Shown here piece by piece: positions 34,318-46,500 of a DNA stretch of 64,000 nt. The first letter of the stretch is position 1. The number at the start of each line of letters is the position of its first letter. Under the pieces are notes generated by a model. That model did not search any database. It was given only the letters and a program-made list of their open reading frames with translations, and was not told the DNA's origin. The position numbers were made by a program, and so were the translations under genes. Source of the DNA: Ascochyta rabiei (lineage: Eukaryota > Ascomycota > Dothideomycetes > Pleosporales > Didymellaceae); NCBI RefSeq assembly GCF_004011695.2, contig NC_082409.1, positions 1 through 64,000 on the forward strand. Direction: 5' to 3'.

Positions 34318-35202
34318 TTGATGCTGTTAGTTGATACAGTCAAATCTATGTACCTATCTAACAGTTCTTCCAGTAGTGTTAACGCTTGTCTTAGTGTTGT
34401 TACAGTTGGCCTTGTTTATATCTCTGGAAGCTATATGTTTCCAGGAATAAGCTCAGAAAAAGATCCTGAGATAGTTTATGAGACAAGGGTAGTGCTTTAG
34501 ATACTACTTAAGGAAGTAAGCAGGTTTACACTAAAGGACCTTGCAGCGACTAGAAGAATCCACAACGCGACCCTGAAGTATTATCTAAGCTGCGCGACGA
34601 AGCAGATTTGGCATCTAAAAGCCTGGAGGTTAGCACTGACCTCCCGCCTAGCCTGGGGAGATGAAGACCCCCTATCAGCAGATCCTCTCTTGGCTTTGTT
34701 ACGATCAGAGTATTACAACAGCATAGCCCAATTGTTGCGGCCGTACCTGGAGGCTACACAGAATTCCGAGTGTTCCACTATCAAAGTGGACAAGCAGTGT
34801 GAAGGGGAGTTTATCGAAGTCATCCTCAGTTGGATACACGGTGCTATCTCAGGTATCATCGCAATGGACCGCATCGGTGCGGATCCTAACAGTCCATACG
34901 AGGCATTTCGACACGCCAGCGGAAGCCCAGTAATGTTGAGTAATCCTGTGAAAACCCTTCACACGCAAGTTACAGTCGTTCACATGCTATTTCTCATACT
35001 GACCGTATCCAGAGAATATAAAAACATCATTAGCCTTCAATCTATTCGTTCTTCTGCAATTTATCCGTTATTAGTTGGGCGAACGAAGCTCACAGAGGCG
35101 ACTCTAAGTGCCCTTCGCCTCCGCACAGTCAATAGATTGTCCGCATTCTGGCCAGATTCTCCGTTATTAGCTCAGGATCTCAGGTTTCTGCGCATGCTCT
35201 AG
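34318..35202 (+). pseudogene. Fungal transcription-factor-like C-terminal region, disrupted
   Basis: One frame runs from an ATG at 34318 to a stop at 35200-35202, broken by TAG at 34498-34500. After the stop the protein text resembles the middle homology region of fungal Zn2Cys6 regulators: WGDEDPLSADPLLALLRSEYY, then a leucine-rich RPYLE-type helix, then a long helical tail. The family match is by general resemblance only. I could not find a Zn2Cys6 cluster upstream, where sequence is also decayed, so this is probably a 5'-truncated or mutated copy. If the TAG was CAG the frame would be continuous. Confidence 0.45.
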
Positions 35203-35394
35203 TCACAAGGAGATTTGGCCTCTTCGTTAGATCTAGCTGGCTCGTTAGCTGGAGTAGACTTTCATTGAGAGTGAAGTGGCCAAGGCCGTATTCAGCAACA
35301 AGTACGGCAGCGGGTACAACAAAAAAGACAACAAACAGCAAAATCGCGCTACTTACAAGAATATTAAATACGAAGGTTATGCATAACGCAAGAT

Positions 35395-35970
35395 TTTGCC
35401 TACAATGTCCATACTTTGAGATAGCTTGCAACCGTCATGCGCGCGCGTCGGTTGATGTACGCAGCCGCTTAGGTGACGGCGAGAGGTATACAGTCCAGCG
35501 CGCGCAGTAGCTCCACGGCGCTCTCCTCAATCGGCGGATCACGCAGCTTGTTGCGAAGCAGCTGCAGACCTTCGCCCTCGTTCATCGCGAGCACCTCCCT
35601 GGTCTTGTTGTAGCCTCCCGCGAGCCTTTCGGCTGCATCCTTATTCTGAGATGTGACCAGTATCGCTCCGCTGCGGCTTTGCGGGAGGTAGGTAGCCAGC
35701 AATGTCTTTGATATCTGCGTGATGACATCTACTTCGTCCCGCTGACGCTCCCGCAATGGGAAGGTCTTGCTGCGACTTGCTGTTGTCTGTTAGTACTGCA
35801 GCGTGCGCGGAGTAGGTATGGCGACGTTGACGCACCCTACCCTGTGTTGGCGGGCAGCCGAAGTGAAAGTTGGTCATCCTGCCGGCTACGGTGTGGGTAC
35901 CTGATATCACGACACCTGGAGGGCGGCGATTGAACAGCTCGCCGAAATCGACATACAGACATGTCACGAA
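35395..35970 (-). pseudogene. NB-ARC (NLR-type STAND ATPase) fragment
   Basis: The stretch 35756-35469 encodes a typical fungal NB-ARC segment: ATYLPQSRSGAILVTSQNK (sensor strand), then a GYNKTREVLAM motif, then LRALDCIPLAVT (the GLPLA-equivalent). An in-frame TAA follows AVT where Gln is usual, and AAAYINRRAR continues after it. Upstream to about 35967 the frame changes and no P-loop is left. Fungal NLRs act in non-self recognition and programmed cell death. This is a truncated, mutated relic. Confidence 0.65.
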
Positions 35971-36726
35971 AGCTTAGCACTTAAAAGCTTTCCGAACAAT
36001 TGGATGCCCTCAACGGCGCCTATGGGTCTAAATAAATGAATTTCCATCCAGTAGAGATTTTCCGAGATGAGAACATGGTGTTGAAAAACACAATGATATA
36101 TATTGAGATGCTGCAGGCGTCAGACACTGCTAGAAATTAGCAAGCTTGTATTAACAGCGCGTTGTATTCTCCTACTGTCCTGTTGTCTGACTTGGCCTCT
36201 TGTGACGAGTTGCACCGTCTGAGGTAACGTAACTTACCGTGTGAATTTCCATGGCAGCTCTCCCCACTTTAGGGTAAGAGAATGCTGAAGGGCATCATCC
36301 GGAAATGGCTTTTGGGTAGAGAGTAATATCATATCTGCTCATTACATTGCCTCAGAATCGATACTGTATCGCCAAACACCTTAAATGTAAGTAATTATAT
36401 TGTCTCTTTAAATTTTCGACCTTCCATAATTTTGAAGCTAACGAAGCCTTCACATGACGTCTTCTTTGCCGTTTCCACCACCTCATCCAATTTACGCGGC
36501 TCCAAATTATCCAGCAAATTCGAAGTCTTGGTCATTTCAGACCAATCAAAGCCTCTGTTGAAGACGGAGGGCTCATTTTTTCACATTGCCTCTGAGCCGA
36601 CCCTAACTTCGCATTCGACAATCCAAACCCACAAGGGACCAAACTGCCCATACACTCTACTAAATGCTGAATATAGCGAAGCGACACTTGACCGATTGTG
36701 TGGTCGACCCGCCCCACGTTGCCTCA
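35970..36726. other. Intergenic between NLR fragment and kinase
   Basis: Ordinary-looking sequence without recognisable coding content; ORFs around 36432-36770 lack ATG-supported or family-like sequence. It includes the kinase 3' flank. Confidence 0.4.
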
Positions 36727-37798
36727 TCACGGAACATCTGAGAACCACTCATGTGCCAATGCCTCGTTAGCTGTGAGTCGCCGAGTGGGGTCGACATTCA
36801 TCATCCGTACGATAAGATCTTTGAAGTCAGGGTCAATGTCCTGCCATAATGCAAACGGTCGCCTTGGATTGTCCGCATTGAAGTCCGCCGCTACCATTGC
36901 AATTAGTTGAGCCCAGGGACTATCGCCAAGGTACCGAATCAGACCATCTATACCCTCTAGGTCAGAGAAGTAAGAAAGCTGACGTTCGAGAACGATGTCT
37001 AAGAGTTCAATGCCCTCTGGAATCTCTTCTTCGTCTACTGCGAGTACCACGCGTTTCGTGATGGCATATATGCACTGTAGTGCTTCAGATTAGGGACTAT
37101 CGCAGAGGGAAGAGAGACTTACCACAAGACCAAAAGAGAACATATCTGACGGTGTATGCACTTCAGCTGATGCGTGCGCCTCTGGACTTCGCCACATCCA
37201 ATTTCCAACTTGTCTTCCCTTAATAACACAATCTTTTGGTACATAGGCCGCATCCTCAATGTCCGCAACCTGCACTTGCTCCACTGTTATCTCGCCACCC
37301 TGGTCCTTCCATTCTATCAAGATATTGTTTGCCTTGATATCGGTATGAACAATTCCTTTACTATGCAGAGCAGCAATTCCACGCAGACTATCTCGAAGAA
37401 TTCGCTTGGTTATAGGAAGCGGAACTTCGTTTTGGACAAAAGACAGAAGGTGGTCTCGAAGGTACTTGTATACGAACACGGATTCGTCCGGGCAAGCATC
37501 GTCAGACACGCGTAGGTTGGGTGAGCTCCGAAGGTCGTCGAACATATCCTTAAAGTAAAAGAAGTCGCGTGGCGCAACACTTTTCAAGACGTACTTGTGG
37601 TCTCCAGATCTATAAAAAACGTAATGTTAGTGTTTGTAGGTCTATCTTTATCTGACTTGTGTCTACTCACGTCGCGAGATACACACGTCCCTGGTTCCCA
37701 GGTTTGTCTTGAAGGATGCGTTCGACGAGGTAGCGACGACCTGACTGGCCCAAGACTCGCCTGAGTGCAGCCGTTCGTGTAAGTGTTTGGGCAGACAT
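36727..37798 (-). CDS. Protein kinase-like gene, three exons
   Basis: Exons 37798-37671, 37609-37123 and 37074-36727 join to 321 codons (320 residues). Intron 1 (37670-37610, 61 nt) has GTGAGT...TATAG; intron 2 (37122-37075, 48 nt) has GTAAGT...TACAG. The start is ATG 37796-37798. Domains: a glycine-loop-like segment GNQGRVYLAT (near 35-45), the beta-3 Lys in YVLKSV, the catalytic loop HTDIKANNIL (HRD variant), then VADIEDAAY where DFG is expected, then GNWMWRSPEAH (APE region) and DMFSFGLV. The last exon ends in a C-lobe with NVDPTRRLTANEALAHEWF. It has no signal peptide. It belongs to an expanded fungal kinase family in which DIED replaces DFG. The retained metal-binding Asp could allow activity, but this is unproven. 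No stop, frameshift or RIP signature: the best intact gene in the window. Confidence 0.9.
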
Positions 37799-38044
37799 GT
37801 TTGTCAAGAGTTAATGACGATAAGAATAAGTCAAACGCAAGTTGAGTGGTTCGCACTGTTTACATATAACTGAGAAAGAAAGGCAAAGGCTGAGTGAATT
37901 ACAGTGGTCATAAAAAATGACAGTGGATGGGCGATTCATGAGACCGCAACAGCGAGGCGCGCAACTTGATTACTTCGTGGAGTTGCAAAGTCCAAGCTTT
38001 TTCCCGCTGATTAGGTAAGTTGGGCGGTCGGGCCTTTATTTTAT
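37799..38044. promoter_or_regulatory. Kinase upstream region
   Basis: About 250 bp between the kinase ATG and the TA target site of Fot1-D. The transposon therefore sits within the likely promoter. No clear core promoter motif. Confidence 0.35.
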
Positions 38045-38046
38045 TA

Positions 38047-40175
38047 CCGTGTCCGTGCGCGCAACGACCGGAGTCGCGCAACGACCGAATCATTACAACT
38101 ACACCATACTTTGACGCGTTGTAACTTAACAACTATGGCAGCTATTAACAAAGCGCTTGCAGCAATTAATGCGCTAAAACCAGGCAAAAAACTTGTGTAT
38201 TAGCATTTTGCTACCAGGTTCAGCGTTAACTGCGTAACTCTAGCTTAGAGACACAAGCACGTTCAGGACTCCTAGGAGACCAAGGACATCAACCAGCAAC
38301 GTTTAACGCTATAACAGGAGATAGAGCTTATAAAGTACATAGAGTTGCTTAGTACTTGTTACTTACTACCTACTAGAGAGATAATCTAGAATTTCGCGTT
38401 GCTAGTGGCTCAAAATCCAGTTAGTGAGAGCTAGGTTACCTGCTTTATTAACAAGTACTCTATCTATCTTATCTTATGTTACTCTACTAGGATAGATTAA
38501 CTATATTACAATGCTAATTCCTATAATAAATATACGCTCTACTTTAACCTGCTATAGCATAAAATCTCTAAATACTCTATTAAGGGTTGCTACACATATA
38601 ATATAGATAAGAAGGGCTTTATAATTAGCATTACAGGCAGGATAAAACACGTGTTTAGTAAGTATATGTAGATAAAGGGAGAGATTAAAGCATCTATCTA
38701 GGATAGTAACTAAGCTTAGTAGACGCTTATAGCGTGTGTGTGTAGTAATAGAACAGTACTACCGCTAGGCATTATCTATAAGTCAGCTAACGCCAGCATT
38801 AAATCAGACTAGGTAGCTGAAATTAAGCTAGGAAAACACTCTGTAATAGTTATATTATCTCTCTTAGGGTGGACAAATAGGGATATAGGCCTTACCTGGC
38901 TTAAGCAGGTGTTTAATTGCTACACTAAGGAGAAAGCACAAAGAAAGTAGAGGCTTTTAATACTAGATGGCTACAGATCCTACGTAACAATAGACTTTAT
39001 TAAGTACTATAATAACTACAAGATCCTCCTAGCTGTCCTTCCCCCTCACTTAACCTAACCGCTCCAGCCGCTTAATATAGTGCTGTTTAAGCCTCTATTA
39101 ATAGAATACTTAAAAGCAGTTACAACACACATCTATAAGGCTTAAAACAACGCACCTATTACTAGAGTAGACTTCTTCTGCCTATTCTGGCCAGCGTAGA
39201 TATGTAGCTTTACTAAAAAGCTAATACTTAAGTCCTTTAAGGCAACAGGTATCTATCCACTTAATCCTAACATTATCCTCTACTACTTTGTTAAAACACT
39301 AGAGATCTTAGATTTAGATAGGTCCTTAATATCTGTTTATAGCAATAAGGATTAGCTTAAAATAGAGACGTTATTGCAGCGTGTAGTTAAAAACTAGAGT
39401 AAGAGTAACGTTAAAAAGATAAGACAATTAATCCACTACATCTCAGTTAAAACCTCACTCCTCTAGTATGAGATAGATGGCCTTAAAAAGACTCTAAAGA
39501 CGCAGAAGAAGCACAAAAAGAAGAGTAAAACCTTAGACTTGCAGTAACGGCAGGAGTACTATAGTGGTGCAGTGTTCTAGTTACCTAGAAAGGTTAATAA
39601 AGCACGCTTCTGTAAGCAAGTCAGACAACATAAGAAGAAGGAGGAGAGGCTTAGAAAAGCTACTAGTAAGGAAGTAGCAGCTGCTAAGAAGCTAGTTAAG
39701 GAGAAGGAGAAGGAGGAGAGGTGTGTAGTATAAGAGGCAGCTAAGGTGGTACGTAAGAAGAAGAAGGCTAATACAGCAAATTAGAAGGCTAAACAGGAGG
39801 CTAAAAAGCAGCGTTAATAACAAGAGCTTAATGCTGCAAAAGCTATATAATTACCTTAAAAGGGTAAAAAAAAAGCTTTATAAGCAACCTAGCTAAAAAA
39901 GTGTTAAAAACGTGGTCCTAGGGATGATGTTGGTGGTCGTAGTCCCCTATCGCTGTCCCTAGCTCCCCCACTCAAAACCACATCACGCGGCCGCAACGTC
40001 AAGTTACCAGCCAAATTTAAATAGTACATCTTTTTTGCAAGTAATTAATTAGTACTACACCACAAAATCACAAAATAATAGCTGTTGTGGGTGGCTCTAT
40101 AGCCTCATCTAATTTTAAGCGTTGAGGTGGTTTTTGGTCGTTGCGCGACTCCAGTTGTTGCGCACACAGACACGG
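38047..40175 (+). mobile_element. Fot1-D: pogo-like DNA transposon, 2,129 bp
   Basis: Flanked by TA at 38045-38046 and 40176-40177. Terminal inverted repeats of about 40 bp begin CCGTGT(C/T)CGTG(C/T)GCGCAA and continue through GAGTCGCGCAACGACC; they differ at several transitions. The TIRs again hold an internal direct repeat GCGCAACGACC. The element is inserted upstream of the kinase gene. Confidence 0.9.
38135..40024 (+). pseudogene. Fot1-D transposase, RIP-inactivated
   Basis: From ATG 38135 a decayed frame runs to about 40024 with many TAG/TAA codons. It has an N-terminal helix-turn-helix-type segment (GDQGHQPATF-type, now mutated), a first catalytic motif that reads NIDKKGFI (near 38605), and a second that keeps Asp as LILDGYRSYVT (near 38960), followed by LPPHLT-PLQPLN. 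The C-terminus is Lys/Glu/Ala-rich coiled coil (about 39600-39850). It is a pogo-clade DDE transposase, distinct from Fot1-A, B and C by its TIRs and lack of a zinc knuckle. Exact end uncertain. Confidence 0.8.
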
Positions 40176-40177
40176 TA

Positions 40178-40824
40178 GGCGCGCGCCAAGTGTTCCATCT
40201 TTAGTTCCATTTTTAGTTCCATCTTTCAAGCTGTTTCTGGTGATGAGAACCTGCTGTGCGAGTTTGGTGGGCTGCAGTACCCATACTGTGGCCATGTCCA
40301 TAACAACTGGGTCCAATAACTCTACTAGGCAAGGTATACTTCTAGTGCTGTCTGCACAATCACTGCGCTTCTGCAAGCGCTTGCTGTTTTAGCAGGTAGT
40401 CTGCATCAGGAATATGACCTCCAACTCACTGTATTTGTTGGTCATTAGTCCATGCAAGGCTAACAAGGTGGTCACACAGAAGCGCCGCGGTCGCAGCAAA
40501 GGCCCAGGCAGTGCAGTGGCCATCTCTCCTTTGCCGCTCAGCTGATTGTATAAGAGGATGCTGTCTGGACGTCATGTTTAGAATCTCACAGCACTCTAGA
40601 ACTCTTGGATTATACAGTCTCTTACTATCACCTTGTCCCAATATCAATTACCCTCAAATTGTATGGTCTCATCTTCTATTCAACAAGAAATTTAGTGGCT
40701 TATTGCTCTCAGTATTTCAAGTCATTATCATCATCGCACTATATCTTAAGGCCATTCCAAGACCCAAGCTAGTCTTCTCGACATACCAGTGACTTCTTTG
40801 AATCAAGATCATACACAAGTCACC
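40178..40824. other. Intergenic upstream of the small gene
   Basis: No RIP-like stop pattern, no recognisable product. Bases 40205-40235 hold a short tandem repeat of AGTTCCATCTTT/AGTTCCATTTTT. A 73-codon minus-strand ORF at 40426-40647 is not supported by family resemblance. Confidence 0.4.
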
Positions 40825-41181
40825 ATGTCTTACGTACGCAGCGCTTTTCTCAAAAATATCACGAGTGGAACCAAAACTCTGGCGCTTGACTATGTCGACA
40901 AGACGACGACTTGGACTCGCCCAGGCGGATTTCCATCCACTCAGGTCAAGGACGATTTCTCCAAAGCGGTTGAACAGAACATCCACAAGCTGAATCCTCG
41001 TACAGTCAAGGTGGCTATGAAGTCAGTATTTTGATTCTTTTCGTGCAGACATGTGCTTACAATTGAACACAGAGAATCTGCCCATCAATCTGAAGCAGAT
41101 AAGAGAATGCATTACACAGCCTTCGAACTCGACGCTCAGAACAATGTTATCGCTACGACCCATCTTGTGCAAACCAAATGA
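40825..41181 (+). CDS. Small two-exon gene, unknown function
   Basis: ATG at 40825 in a good context (CACCATG). Exon 1 is 40825-41021 and exon 2 is 41073-41181, with a 51 nt intron starting GTCAGT and ending ACACAG. The joined product is 101 residues, ending HLVQTK. Without splicing the frame stops after 70 residues at 41034, so the intron is inferred from frame continuity and fungal intron size. The GTCAGT donor is weaker than consensus. No signal peptide or transmembrane segment; charged and globular. I do not recognise a family. It is free of RIP stops and lies between transposons in the least mutated part of the window. Confidence 0.6.
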
Positions 41182-42065
41182 GGCAAAAAAAAGTTTGATA
41201 ATCTTATGAGCATTTCTGTTGTTGCCTTGTGATTTTTTCGTTATTGAGTGCGACTGACGCAATACATCGTTATCTGTCTTACTTCTGTCATGATTATTAT
41301 CCCATCGGCTTAAAAACGTGATTTGATACCTCTTTTATCACGTGTCAGCTGCGCCGCGACGAGTACATACAAACCTGGCACCCGCGCTGGAGCAATAGGG
41401 AAGCGTCGAAAGGTCGAGGCGCCTTTGGAATGAGTTAAGGTGAATGCGAAGCGGCCAAGGTACTAGTCTAATGGTGGTAATCAAGATGTCGGCACCAGAG
41501 CTAAAGATGAGCCGAATCACGTGACAAATTTGAATCCAAGATCCGCCAAGCAACGACTAATCACAGGGGGTTGAGGCACCCATTCAGCGAGCTACATGCG
41601 GGACCATATCCAAGGATGCATTTTCGGGCATGCTAGAGAGAGGTTCTTTCTCGGACGGCGTGATTGGGGGTGTTGAAGCCTTGCCGAATTCGATGCTTAG
41701 ACGTTCGCACGATACAGAAGTGTGTTTTGCTTGATTACCGGTATCGGCCCACACTCCCCGCAGTGCACGTTCGAGCCCTCGCATCGCTTCAACTCGCCAC
41801 ATAACTGCAATCAATCCAAATAGATGCCAAAGGTAGAAGTGAAAGCACTTGTTGCATTCCTGTTGCTAATGTCTAGGTTTGGACAGCCTGTCCGCATCAA
41901 GTATATACCTACTTTAGCCTTCAGCATCGCCCATTGTTGATCCCTCGCGAACAGACCGAGTAAGCCTCGGGTAAGAACTGGGCTCAAGCCTTCGGGAAAC
42001 GCTATCCTGCACTCAGAGCGAGACGGATTAAGTCCATAGATTGGCAGCGTCACGAGACGCACATA
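41182..42065. other. Intergenic with possible minus-strand coding relics
   Basis: Two overlapping minus-strand open stretches, 42062-41811 and 41814-41584, read like protein (for example AVMWRVEAMRGLERALRGVW and STPPITPSEKEPLSSMPENA) and could be pieces of one gene joined by an intron or frameshift. Family not recognised, starts not supported, so no gene is called. Confidence 0.3.
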
Positions 42066-42990
42066 TACGACAATGTCGTGCAGTAGTTCAAGGTAATCAG
42101 CGAGGTCCTCAAGGACCTAGCTGTCCTGGCTGAGAATGTCTATGATATGGATGAAACAGGAGTCTTCTTAAGCTTGCTGGGCTCTATAAAGGCTCTTGTC
42201 AGCAGGGATGACTTATGAGGCCACAGAGGCTCTGTTGTAAAGCGGACCCTAGTGACCGCTATAGAATGTATCAGTGCAGATAGTAGGGCGTTGCATCCTC
42301 TCGTAATCTAGCCAGCTGCTACCTACAGAAGTAATTGGACCACCCGTCCAACTCCTGGATGGCACTACGGCATTTCCGGGAAAGGTTGTAATGACTCTAG
42401 AATCAGCTTGGAATGAGTCACCCGCGTGTTCGATCCAGAGACTAGAGCCAAAGCCGACGGAAAACCTCGTTTACTAATATCTGATGACTTCGCAACGCAT
42501 GAGACGCTTGAGATCCTGGAGTTCTACTTTGCAAACAACATTTATCTTTGTTAACTGCCCTCGCATACCTCTCACAAGTTCCAGCCGTGCGATATTTCAG
42601 TCTTCGGCCCTCTGAAGACGGCGTATCGCGATCAAGTTGAGCGACTAAATCGTGATGGCATAAGCACTATCAGCAAGCAGCATTTCACCTACCTTTACAA
42701 GCCGGCCAGGGACCAAGTATTACCAAGAGAAATATCCTGACCGAGTGGGCTGCTGCTGGGCTGTTCCCTTTCAATCCAGAAACGGTATTGTGAGACATGC
42801 CAAAGCCGCCCGCGACAAATGTGGCAGCAAGACCAAGCTCCACACTCCTGTAACGCCTGTGGCGCCTGTGGCGGTAGAAGCATTGACATCGCTGCACGAT
42901 TTGATCAAGCAGGATATTTGTGCCGCTGTATCAGACGATGTAGGCAGGCAACGTTTACAAAGGCGTGTAGGGAACAAGCTTGTCAACAAT
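42066..42990 (+). pseudogene. Pogo-type transposase remnant
   Basis: A + strand frame begins around 42066 with a VISEVLKDLAVLAENV-type segment, then YDMDETGVFLS (first catalytic Asp intact, near 42147), WTTRPTPGWHY, LLISDDFATHETLEILEF (second catalytic region, near 42475), LPSHTSHKFQPCDISVFGPLK, and ends in WAAAGLFPFNPETVL and DMPKPPA. A few stops and no N-terminal DNA-binding domain: truncated at the 5' end. No terminal inverted repeats found. It belongs to a different pogo lineage from Fot1-A to D. Confidence 0.8.
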
Positions 42991-43190
42991 TAAATAGATT
43001 CAATAATATTGTTTTGATTTTGTTTGATTACTTCAAAACAATCAAACAAATGGCTACTGCTCCTGATAATCAAGCAAAATCAATATTCCAGCTTTGAATT
43101 ATTAAATCTGTTTAAATTTGTTTGAAAATTTGTCATGTGTGAAATTGTTCGGATAGGCAGGATAGCAGCCAACGATCAATTTCCTGGAGT
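42990..43190. other. Flank of gypsy-1 with a hairpin
   Basis: At 43007-43052 the inverted pair TTGTTTTGA / TCAAAACAA with a loop lies just 3' of the pogo remnant. Otherwise nothing recognised. Confidence 0.4.
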
Positions 43191-43423
43191 TGTTACCCCC
43201 CCCCCCCCTCCTTTATTAACACCACAGCAAGTGTATAGCTGCTAGTAGAGCAAAAAGATAGCTATAGTTACTAGAAATTAAACCTGCAAGCTTAAAAAAA
43301 GGCCCTAGATAGAGTCTAGACTAACAGACGCCTATAGGAGGTGTTTGTAGACTTAGTTACAGTCCTGTAGACAAGTGCTAGCCTAAACTAAACCCCTTCT
43401 CTTCCTCCTCTTTTAGATAGAAG

Positions 43424-43591
43424 TGTCAGATTGGATAGTAATAGTAATGAGTTGATGATGATGTATTGATGATCTGTTCTTGTTCTATGTAAGGGTGATT
43501 TTCGTCTTATCTAGGTTCTAGTAGGGGCCCCTGCACGGTTTCTTAGCAGGTATATTGCCTAACCTTTTTCTCTAATACCTTTTATTTAACA
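43424..43591 (-). repeat. Copia 3' LTR
   Basis: 168 bp, TGTCAGATTG...TTTAACA on the + strand. Next to it lies the polypurine tract (its complement reads ACACCCCCTTAG). Confidence 0.9.
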
Positions 43592-46500
43592 CACCCCCTT
43601 AGCTTAGAATCCTATTACAAGCTGTGTAAACTAGTTAATTAACTCTTTAATATAAGGTCCTCTAGTTGCTCTTACATCTTCTTAAGTAGGATATCCCTTA
43701 ATATACCCTTCTAGCCCTTAACAAGTCCTAACTAATTAAGAAAGCTAGCCTATTTGCTAAATAGCAACAACTTTGTAAATCTATCTGTAATTATATTCTT
43801 AGATAGGGTATATTCTACTTTAACTATTTTATAGTTAACTTCTTATTATAACTAGTAGTTGTGTATATTAATATGCTAAAGTTTAGTTTATATCTTAGTA
43901 ATGTCTGTAGTAACTAGACGTATTATCTGCATATTAGTACATTTAATTATTATTATTAGATTACTTAGGGTTACCTAAAGCTCTTTTAATAGTTAAGAGG
44001 TAAATATTACTTCCTTAGCTACTTAAGACCAGAGCTAGGAGCTTAGCCTTAGTAGTTAACGTTGTAACAGTATCTTGTTTATTCGCTCTTTAGGCAATAA
44101 GTCCTCTAAATAGCCTAATAGCGTATCCTTAGGAACTCTTTTAGTCTACAGTGTTGTTAGCAGATAATACGTTACTTGCAACTTTAAGTCCTTTACCCTA
44201 TCTAAAGTTAAGTAACAGATTTCTTATCTTCTGTAGGTATAGGAGCACTTAGTTAGCAGAATCTTAGTGTTTATTACTTAGGTTAACTAGAAAGCGTGTA
44301 AGTTATAACGTAGTAAACGCTATATTAGGTTAAGTAGTTACTACTGCAAATAACAGGGATCTAATCTTTTGCTGATATTGATTAATCTCTAGTAGTTTAG
44401 CTAGACTGTTCCTAGGCTTAAGTTTAATTCTAGACATTAGCGTATTATGCCTTATATCCTATCTAGTTACTAATTAACTAATCTTACTAACGTGTATAGC
44501 GTGTAACAATTAGATTATCTATTACTGTCTATTACGTTAGACTTCTACACTAAGGAACTATTAAAGGTTATCTCCTCTAGTGTATAGGGATTGCTTCTAT
44601 ATCTATTTAATAGTATTATCTGCCTCTAATTAATGCTTTATGTGGTACGCAATTATAATATTATCTATATAGAAGAAGATAATTATTCTATCCTTAATTA
44701 TACAGCATAGCTCTTATAGTACTTATTTAAATCTAATTCTAGCTAATGTTACTGTAAATTCCTTCTGCTATAGTAGAGGGGAGATGCATAGTCTGTACAG
44801 AGATTTCTGTACCTTTAGTAAGGTGCCTGTCTTCTAGTATCCTCTTAGCATCCTTATATATATTCTGTGGTTAATAGCTGTATAGACAAACGCATTTATA
44901 ATATCTTATTATTTTAGTTTAAAATTGTATTTTATAGTAATTGCTATTAGCATTCTAAGTAATTAGCCTGTAAGTGTTACTGTATTCATGTCTTATAACA
45001 TAATATTATGTTATTAGTCTCCTCTAAATATAAGCCTTACTTTATACTTATTAAGGTAGTAGTGTTTATTAAACTTATATGTATAGACCTATATACAGTT
45101 AAGTTTTTATTATCTAAACTTCTAAACCAGAGCTACTAGAACTTTAGTCTATAACTCTATTTATTAATAGCTTTACAGGTATTTATTTTCTGCTTATTTA
45201 AACATCTTATAGAGAGGGTGCTCCTCTAGCCTTAAGTATACTGTAGGTAATAGTAGGAGTTTATGCTAATACAGTTTAATTCCCTTTACTATAATCCTCT
45301 TTAATTAAGCTTTATGAAAAGGTTTTTCTTTATATTAACTAAGGCGTCCTACCTTAGTGCCTGCTATAAATGTAGCTGCCTACAGCGTTGTTACAGATGT
45401 TCCTTAGTCTTGTTTAAGTTAGTCTGTTGTCTTATTGTAGCTTACCTATTTAGTTAGGAATACTGCCAGCAGAGGAGTTAGTAGAGGCGTTAGTTATGCC
45501 TCTACAATCTTCCTACCTTAGTAATATTAGGGTTGTTTAGCACGCAGAGTGTTTTCCTGCCTTATTTTATCCTTATAGAACGTTTTAGTTTTAGATATAT
45601 AGCTCTATATAGCTAGGAGTTTAACTGTGCTAATCTAAGTTGTAATTTTCTCTAATACGTTGTGTATAAGGTTATTTATAATATCCTCTATTTTACTGTT
45701 AAATATTATTTCTTTATTAAACACTACATTACAGGTGCTAATTACTTTAGCTATTAATAGGACCTAGATTTGGTATATGTTAGTGGACTAGTATCCTACT
45801 ACGGATCTAAACCATGCCTTTAGGTCTAGTCTTTATAGCCTTAATTTTTTTTAATAAGTGTTATTAGTTATAGTAAATGCTTTGCATGTATATACTCTTA
45901 AATAAGCCTAGCTTAGTTTTTAAGGTCTAGTAACTATGCTATTTATAGTAGCTATGCGCGTAAAGAATATTTTATACAGTAATTTCGACTTATCTATATA
46001 ATTTAGTGTCTATTTATATAGCTATACTGCTGCTCTAGTAATTTCTAGCCAGAGTTCCTATAGTAGATTTGCGTCTAGTTAAATTGCGCATACCTTCTCT
46101 TTTATTACACCCCCTAAGCGTTTAGCTCCTCTATTTTAAGTTTATGTGTCTAGAGCAGAAGGCTTAAGTCTTATTAAGAGGGACGTACACTACCTCTTAA
46201 CCTCTTATTTAACTATAACAATTTTATTATCTATCTTAATTACCTTAACTGTAATATTAAACTGTTTCTTTAAGAACTAAATAAAGATCCTAAGTAGACA
46301 GATAATAGATCTTACATGCCTTTTGTCCTTAAAGTAGAAGTCCTACACATACTAAGAGTGTTAGCAGGTAATAATTATTAAGCTCTTTTTCTTGTTAAAG
46401 CTTCCTCCTTTATATTTTTAGAAGTCTATAGCTATTTATTTACCTAGGCCTTTAAAATTTAATTATAGGGTTCTTTGTATTTTATACTTTAATTGAAATT

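Noticed and set aside
36432..36770. 112-codon + ORF downstream of the kinase
   Set aside because: Overlaps the kinase last exon in antisense, no recognisable motif.
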